A stretch of DNA of 64,000 nt, from the NCBI GenBank assembly GCA_035079385.1, contig JAVHKY010000056.1, positions 2,294,001-2,358,000 on the forward strand, written 5' to 3'. Both the position numbers and the translations under genes were made by a program. The stretch is from Aspidiotus rigidus. Its lineage: Eukaryota > Arthropoda > Insecta > Hemiptera > Diaspididae. The notes under the pieces were generated by a model, which was given only the letters and a program-made list of their open reading frames with translations, ran no database searches and had not been told where the DNA came from. How positions within the stretch are numbered: position 1 is the stretch's first letter; the number at the start of each line of letters is the position of its first letter. Positions 60,590-64,000 of this stretch are shown in pieces.

Positions 60590-60735
60590 GGAAACCTGAA
60601 ATTTTTTTTTATGCTAGTTGTGATCTAGGACCCCTAAAACGTCAAGAAAGTTCATTACCCACTCCCCCTGTTGACCTTGCTACGGGTGTAATACCTCACT
60701 TTTCTAGTTAGAAAAGTCGGTAAAAATAGAGCAAT
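60587..60735. repeat. Dispersed repeat related to 54847-54970 and 55327-55370
   Basis: AATAAGGAAACCTGAA, CACTCCCCCTG, and ACCTCACTTTTCTAG(T/C)TAG occur here contiguously. At 54847-55370 the same order is split by about 350 bp of extra sequence. Confidence 0.6.
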
Positions 60736-61599
60736 GAAATTTTGCCTACAATATTAACAAATACCTTATATGCATTACAGTGAAGAGAGATCGGTTCCAG
60801 ATCGTGACGCCGCTGAAGGGGCACATGCTCTATATTGGAGGGATTATACAAATTTCGACCGATTTATCTATTACTTCCAAATACCTACCTACATTACGGA
60901 GTATTTGCTTGTAGGGGTAGGTACTTATTATGAAGTCTGTTTGAAGAGGGCAGAGTGGAGGTGGAGTTGATATTGAACGTGCATTGAAAAAGTTTCAGGC
61001 ATTTTTTCCCACCTTGTACCTGTTCTACGGTATTGAGCACCGTATACCTAGATACATAACTCTACTTATGCTTCGTCGTTGATATTGTAATATTATTATT
61101 GTACGTGCGGCAGCTGTACGAGAACAAAAGGCGGGAGAATTTTTTCAATTGGTTCGCAGCGGACACGCCTCGGTGTGGAGGGGTAACTCAGTTCTTGAAA
61201 AACCTGGTTAGTACACGATGTCCACATCAGTCGTCATTCAAGAATGTTCCTTTGAGTGATTACTTCGCTTGCTGCAGTCGCTAAACGATTCGCGTTCGTA
61301 AACCTATACCTTAGCCTACACGTTAGCGCAGTTTCTGCATAATTTTTCGTGAATAAGGTTCGTACGGAGTCTACGTCGCGGTCGATTGCGAGCATAGCAA
61401 CAGCTTGTTGAAGTGCTTTTTCATACTAAAGTGATTATTTTTAGTGCCAAAAGTATTAATGCGGTGTTGCGTCGTTAATCCTCGGGCAAAAGGTAACGCC
61501 GCCGCTGTGACCCTCATTTTGAAGACGGTAAGACTTGTTTTATTTTTCGGTCTTCTATCTTTTCCCTTATTCGCGAGTGTACTCGTCACGCGTTCAAAT
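60736..61599. other. Sox upstream region
   Basis: Probable promoter and 5' UTR. The frame is open upstream from 61458 ([14 protein letters not shown]) but this part is low in family similarity and has a possible splice donor (GACG|GTAAGA near 61529), so I treat it as 5' UTR or alternative 5' coding sequence. Confidence 0.4.
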
Positions 61600-62496
61600 A
61601 TGATAGACGATTCGAATACTACCTTTGCGTTTCCGCAGTCTCCGCGAACGTCGTCATCCTCTTTTCTGTCAACCAGTTTGAAAGATGACAAAAGTCCGAC
61701 TCCGACCACACATCAGCTCGATTCGCACGTAAAACGACCAATGAACGCGTTCATGGTGTGGTCGCGCATTCAAAGGCGTAAGATCGCCGTCGAGAATCCA
61801 AAAATGCATAACTCAGAAATTTCGAAGCAACTCGGTGCTGAATGGAAACTGCTTTCCGAGAAGGAGAAATGCCCATTCATTGATGAAGCAAAACGACTTC
61901 GCACGTTGCACATGACAGAGCATCCAAATTACAAGTATAGGCCACGACGTAAACCCAAACCAACAACTACAGCCACAGCCACGGCCCATGCTAACGCTAC
62001 CGCTCACGCTGCCACCACCACCGCTCACGCCAACAGTCTCCCTCACTACCAGAGGAGTGTTAATGTAGCAGACTCGACGGGGCTTATTCCTCTTAAACCG
62101 TACTCATTTATGACTGCTGCGTTCCAGAGCTACCGGCGTCAACAGGAAGATCTGCTCCGGATGGGCTACTTTGATGATCCACACGCGATACCGAAGTATC
62201 TACCTATGATACAAGCCGCCTCATCAACCTACAACGATACAAAAGCAATCTCTTCCGGTCCTTTTTCGCCCATCTATCCAATACCCAGCAGCACGATTAC
62301 TTCTGCTCCTACGTCCTGCGACAGCCCGTTCCTCCTCAAGCCGTTAGTGTCTCATCCCGCGCCACCGCCGCCGAATTTGCCTGTCATGTATCCTGGTATT
62401 GACCGATTTACGATGAATGAGCGTGAAAACACACCCCCGATGATAAACTGGGACCCAGAAGATCCTATGAGAAGATCCATTCCAGTGATGCACTGA
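61600..62496 (+). CDS. SoxB2 / Sox21-like HMG-box transcription factor
   Basis: A nuclear, minor-groove-binding developmental regulator. 298 residues from the ATG at 61600 (A at -3) to TGA at 62494-62496, no intron. The HMG box spans residues ~43-121: [58 protein letters not shown]. His before VKRPMN and RRKPK are group B2 features. An A/T/H low-complexity stretch follows the box. Then comes a Pro-rich C-terminal half with [10 protein letters not shown] and a conserved-looking tail [17 protein letters not shown]. Odd points: [11 protein letters not shown] where most SoxB have GQRRKMAQENP, and EKCPF where EKRPF is usual. The exact paralog (Sox21a, Sox21b or Dichaete) is unresolved. Confidence 0.94.
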   Translation: MIDDSNTTFAFPQSPRTSSSSFLSTSLKDDKSPTPTTHQLDSHVKRPMNAFMVWSRIQRRKIAVENPKMHNSEISKQLGAEWKLLSEKEKCPFIDEAKRLRTLHMTEHPNYKYRPRRKPKPTTTATATAHANATAHAATTTAHANSLPHYQRSVNVADSTGLIPLKPYSFMTAAFQSYRRQQEDLLRMGYFDDPHAIPKYLPMIQAASSTYNDTKAISSGPFSPIYPIPSSTITSAPTSCDSPFLLKPLVSHPAPPPPNLPVMYPGIDRFTMNERENTPPMINWDPEDPMRRSIPVMH

Positions 62497-63130
62497 CGAC
62501 GATTCGTATCGTACAAACTACGTTCATTGGCGTTCTTCGTTTGACAGAATTTACTAGACGGAGACGAAAGCGTAAAAAGAAGTTGGAATTTCGAGTTTAC
62601 ATGTGGTGAAATTAGCAGGTATGAGAAACCTAATAACTAGTCTGAATTTTGTATATATTTAGACGTAGTTCCTGTCTACAATCAAATGTCAAAAATACTC
62701 TCATAATGCGCCAAATTTAAGTTCCTTCGAAAATAATTTTAAACGTTTATTTTACGTACAGTTCTCTTGTATCCTGCTTTTTATTCTTGTATTTTTTTTA
62801 TTTATTTCTTTTTTATTTAGACGCTATAGAGTGGAAAAGAACTGAGCGACGATGATACGAGCTAAAGAAACAAAAAAAAAAGAAGTATAGCTCATCTTAT
62901 GACAAATACAAGAAATACTTTATTCTATAGAACGAATCAATGTCTCTTGGTTTTCTTTCTATTAAATAGCGTTCATTTCTGCTTGTAGGAAACAGTCTTT
63001 TTTATATGAAAATAGTCAAGTCGTTCAGTTCGATATGTGTCAAGTGCTTGTAAAACTTTGTCACACATATGTATTTGAAATGGCTTGTAGTTTTGAAGAA
63101 TCAGTCTTTTTCCGCGACAAACAAAAATTA
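62497..63130. other. Sox 3' UTR/downstream DNA
   Basis: AT-rich with T runs. No further gene. Poly(A) signal not certain. Confidence 0.4.
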
Positions 63131-63132
63131 TA

Positions 63133-63258
63133 ATAATAAAAATTAACACTTGCTTTGGTAGTCACAATTTTAACTCGTATAATATACGAAAATTATTATT
63201 CACCGTTCCGACGGAACCTAGCAGTCATCTTCAGGAAAGTGAGTGTCAATTTTTATTA
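63133..63258. repeat. Inverted repeat enclosing a degenerate hammerhead-like motif
   Basis: Left arm 63133-63159 (AATAATAAAAATTAACACTT...) pairs with right arm 63230-63258, about 4 mismatches. Between them on the minus strand are CUGAAGA, GAC...GUC and GGAACGGU. The GAAA box is mutated to GGAA, so it is probably inactive. Confidence 0.55.
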
Positions 63259-63465
63259 TTGCTCTTCAATGTAGTCAATTATTACCTTCGTTTGACCGAA
63301 GTCCTGTTATGTTTCCTTCTAAGTTACCGTTTGTGAAAATTTCCCAGGTATTCATTAATTTCTTAAGGCAAATTATGTGGAGTATTGAATGATTAAGTAT
63401 ATTAATGGTGGGTAATACCTACCTAACCATTGTAATAATAGTCATAATATTAATATTATGATGAT

Positions 63466-63466
63466 A

Positions 63467-63537
<71 letters not shown>
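63466..63537. repeat. (AAT)n microsatellite
   Basis: About 24 tandem AAT units. Confidence 0.95.
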
Positions 63538-63540
<3 letters not shown>

Positions 63541-63544
63541 GCCC

Positions 63545-64000
63545 TGAGAATAAATTTTAGCAAAAATCTTTGTAAAAAAGTGACGAATGTTCGTTTTAGT
63601 GTTATTTTCACCCTAAAGAATGCAGTAGTTTTTGCTGAATTTCATTGAAAACTGCTGTGGTTGTAGAGCAAACAAAAACTCTACAAACGTCCATTTGTCA
63701 TTTTCTTACTACTTTAAGAGTAGTATTTATCGAACTTTTTTCTCAGTATGGGTACACCCCTTGCTCCGATTCATAGACCCAATTTTTTCCTCTTCTCTAC
63801 TCGATATCAATTCGTGTAATATTCGCAAATATATTCCTTGAATTAAAACAGATAATCACCGTCGCTTTTCTTCACGTTCCTCCTCCTTTTTCAAAGTCTA
63901 ATACTTTTCAGATTTTCCCGATTCCAAAAAATTTGTATACTCATTATTTTCAGATAATAATAACTTATACGAATGAAAAAATTTCCGAGACGTATAGAAT
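63545..64000. other. Terminal intergenic stretch, nothing recognised
   Basis: AT-rich; a short open frame at 63632-63841 has no domain. Confidence 0.4.

Noticed and set aside
61444..61599. N-terminal extension of the Sox frame
   Set aside because: The open frame begins at a GTG; the extension has a hydrophobic stretch and a possible splice donor but no Sox-family similarity. The ATG at 61600 gives a normal Sox N-terminus.
63190..63243. Functional hammerhead downstream of Sox
   Set aside because: The GAAA box is GGAA and the position before cleavage is G, so I call it only a relic inside an inverted repeat.

Overview
This is a eukaryotic, intron-bearing, AT-rich window. R1-type LINE reverse transcriptases, Penelope-like elements (PLEs) with a GIY-YIG endonuclease, a spliced RBM39/Caper gene and a SoxB2-type HMG-box gene together indicate an arthropod, most likely an insect. 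The frequent TACCTA and TACTCGTA words recall sternorrhynchan (aphid, mealybug or scale insect) DNA, but that is only an impression.

Three host genes are supported. (1) Positions 1-4004, plus strand, 5' end outside the window: a spliced protein with three C2H2 zinc fingers, a MULE-transposase-like domain and a SWIM zinc finger. It looks like a domesticated transposase with degraded catalytic positions. (2) Positions 9143-16293, plus strand: the complete RBM39/Caper splicing factor in ten coding exons, about 561 residues (RS domain, two RRMs, UHM-type third RRM). Its first intron holds a candidate poison exon in the position where vertebrate RBM39 carries its autoregulatory one. (3) Positions 61600-62496, plus strand: an intronless SoxB2/Sox21-like transcription factor of 298 residues.

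The remainder is mostly mobile DNA in nested layers. Positions 4680-8016 hold foldback elements and MITEs inserted in one another. Two Helitron-like copies lie at 12236-13492 (inside an RBM39 intron) and 18316-19258, with a third cluster at 42846-44132 split by an 867-bp inverted-repeat element. A decayed PLE occupies about 25470-28300, and a smaller PLE fragment (38440-39400) lies between parts of an R1-like LINE (about 35620-39790). A Ty3/gypsy relic with two LTRs and most of pol deleted is at 45378-47457. A second R1-like LINE (51913-53070, minus strand) and a plus-strand LINE ending in a poly(A) tail at 59861 share 50900-59861. The plus-strand LINE's 3' end is split by a near-complete hAT transposon (56031-59756). 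The hAT reading frame is broken by a 25-bp tandem duplication and two homopolymer indels.

The most unusual signal is a set of hammerhead-ribozyme-like motifs, all on the minus strand. Two flank the PLE fragment, one lies downstream of the larger PLE's endonuclease, one sits in the loop of an inverted repeat inside an intron of the MULE-derived gene, and one degenerate example lies downstream of the Sox gene. PLE-associated hammerheads are known as a class. Their architecture here, with two of them centred in foldback structures, deserves follow-up. No CRISPR array, rRNA or tRNA was recognised.
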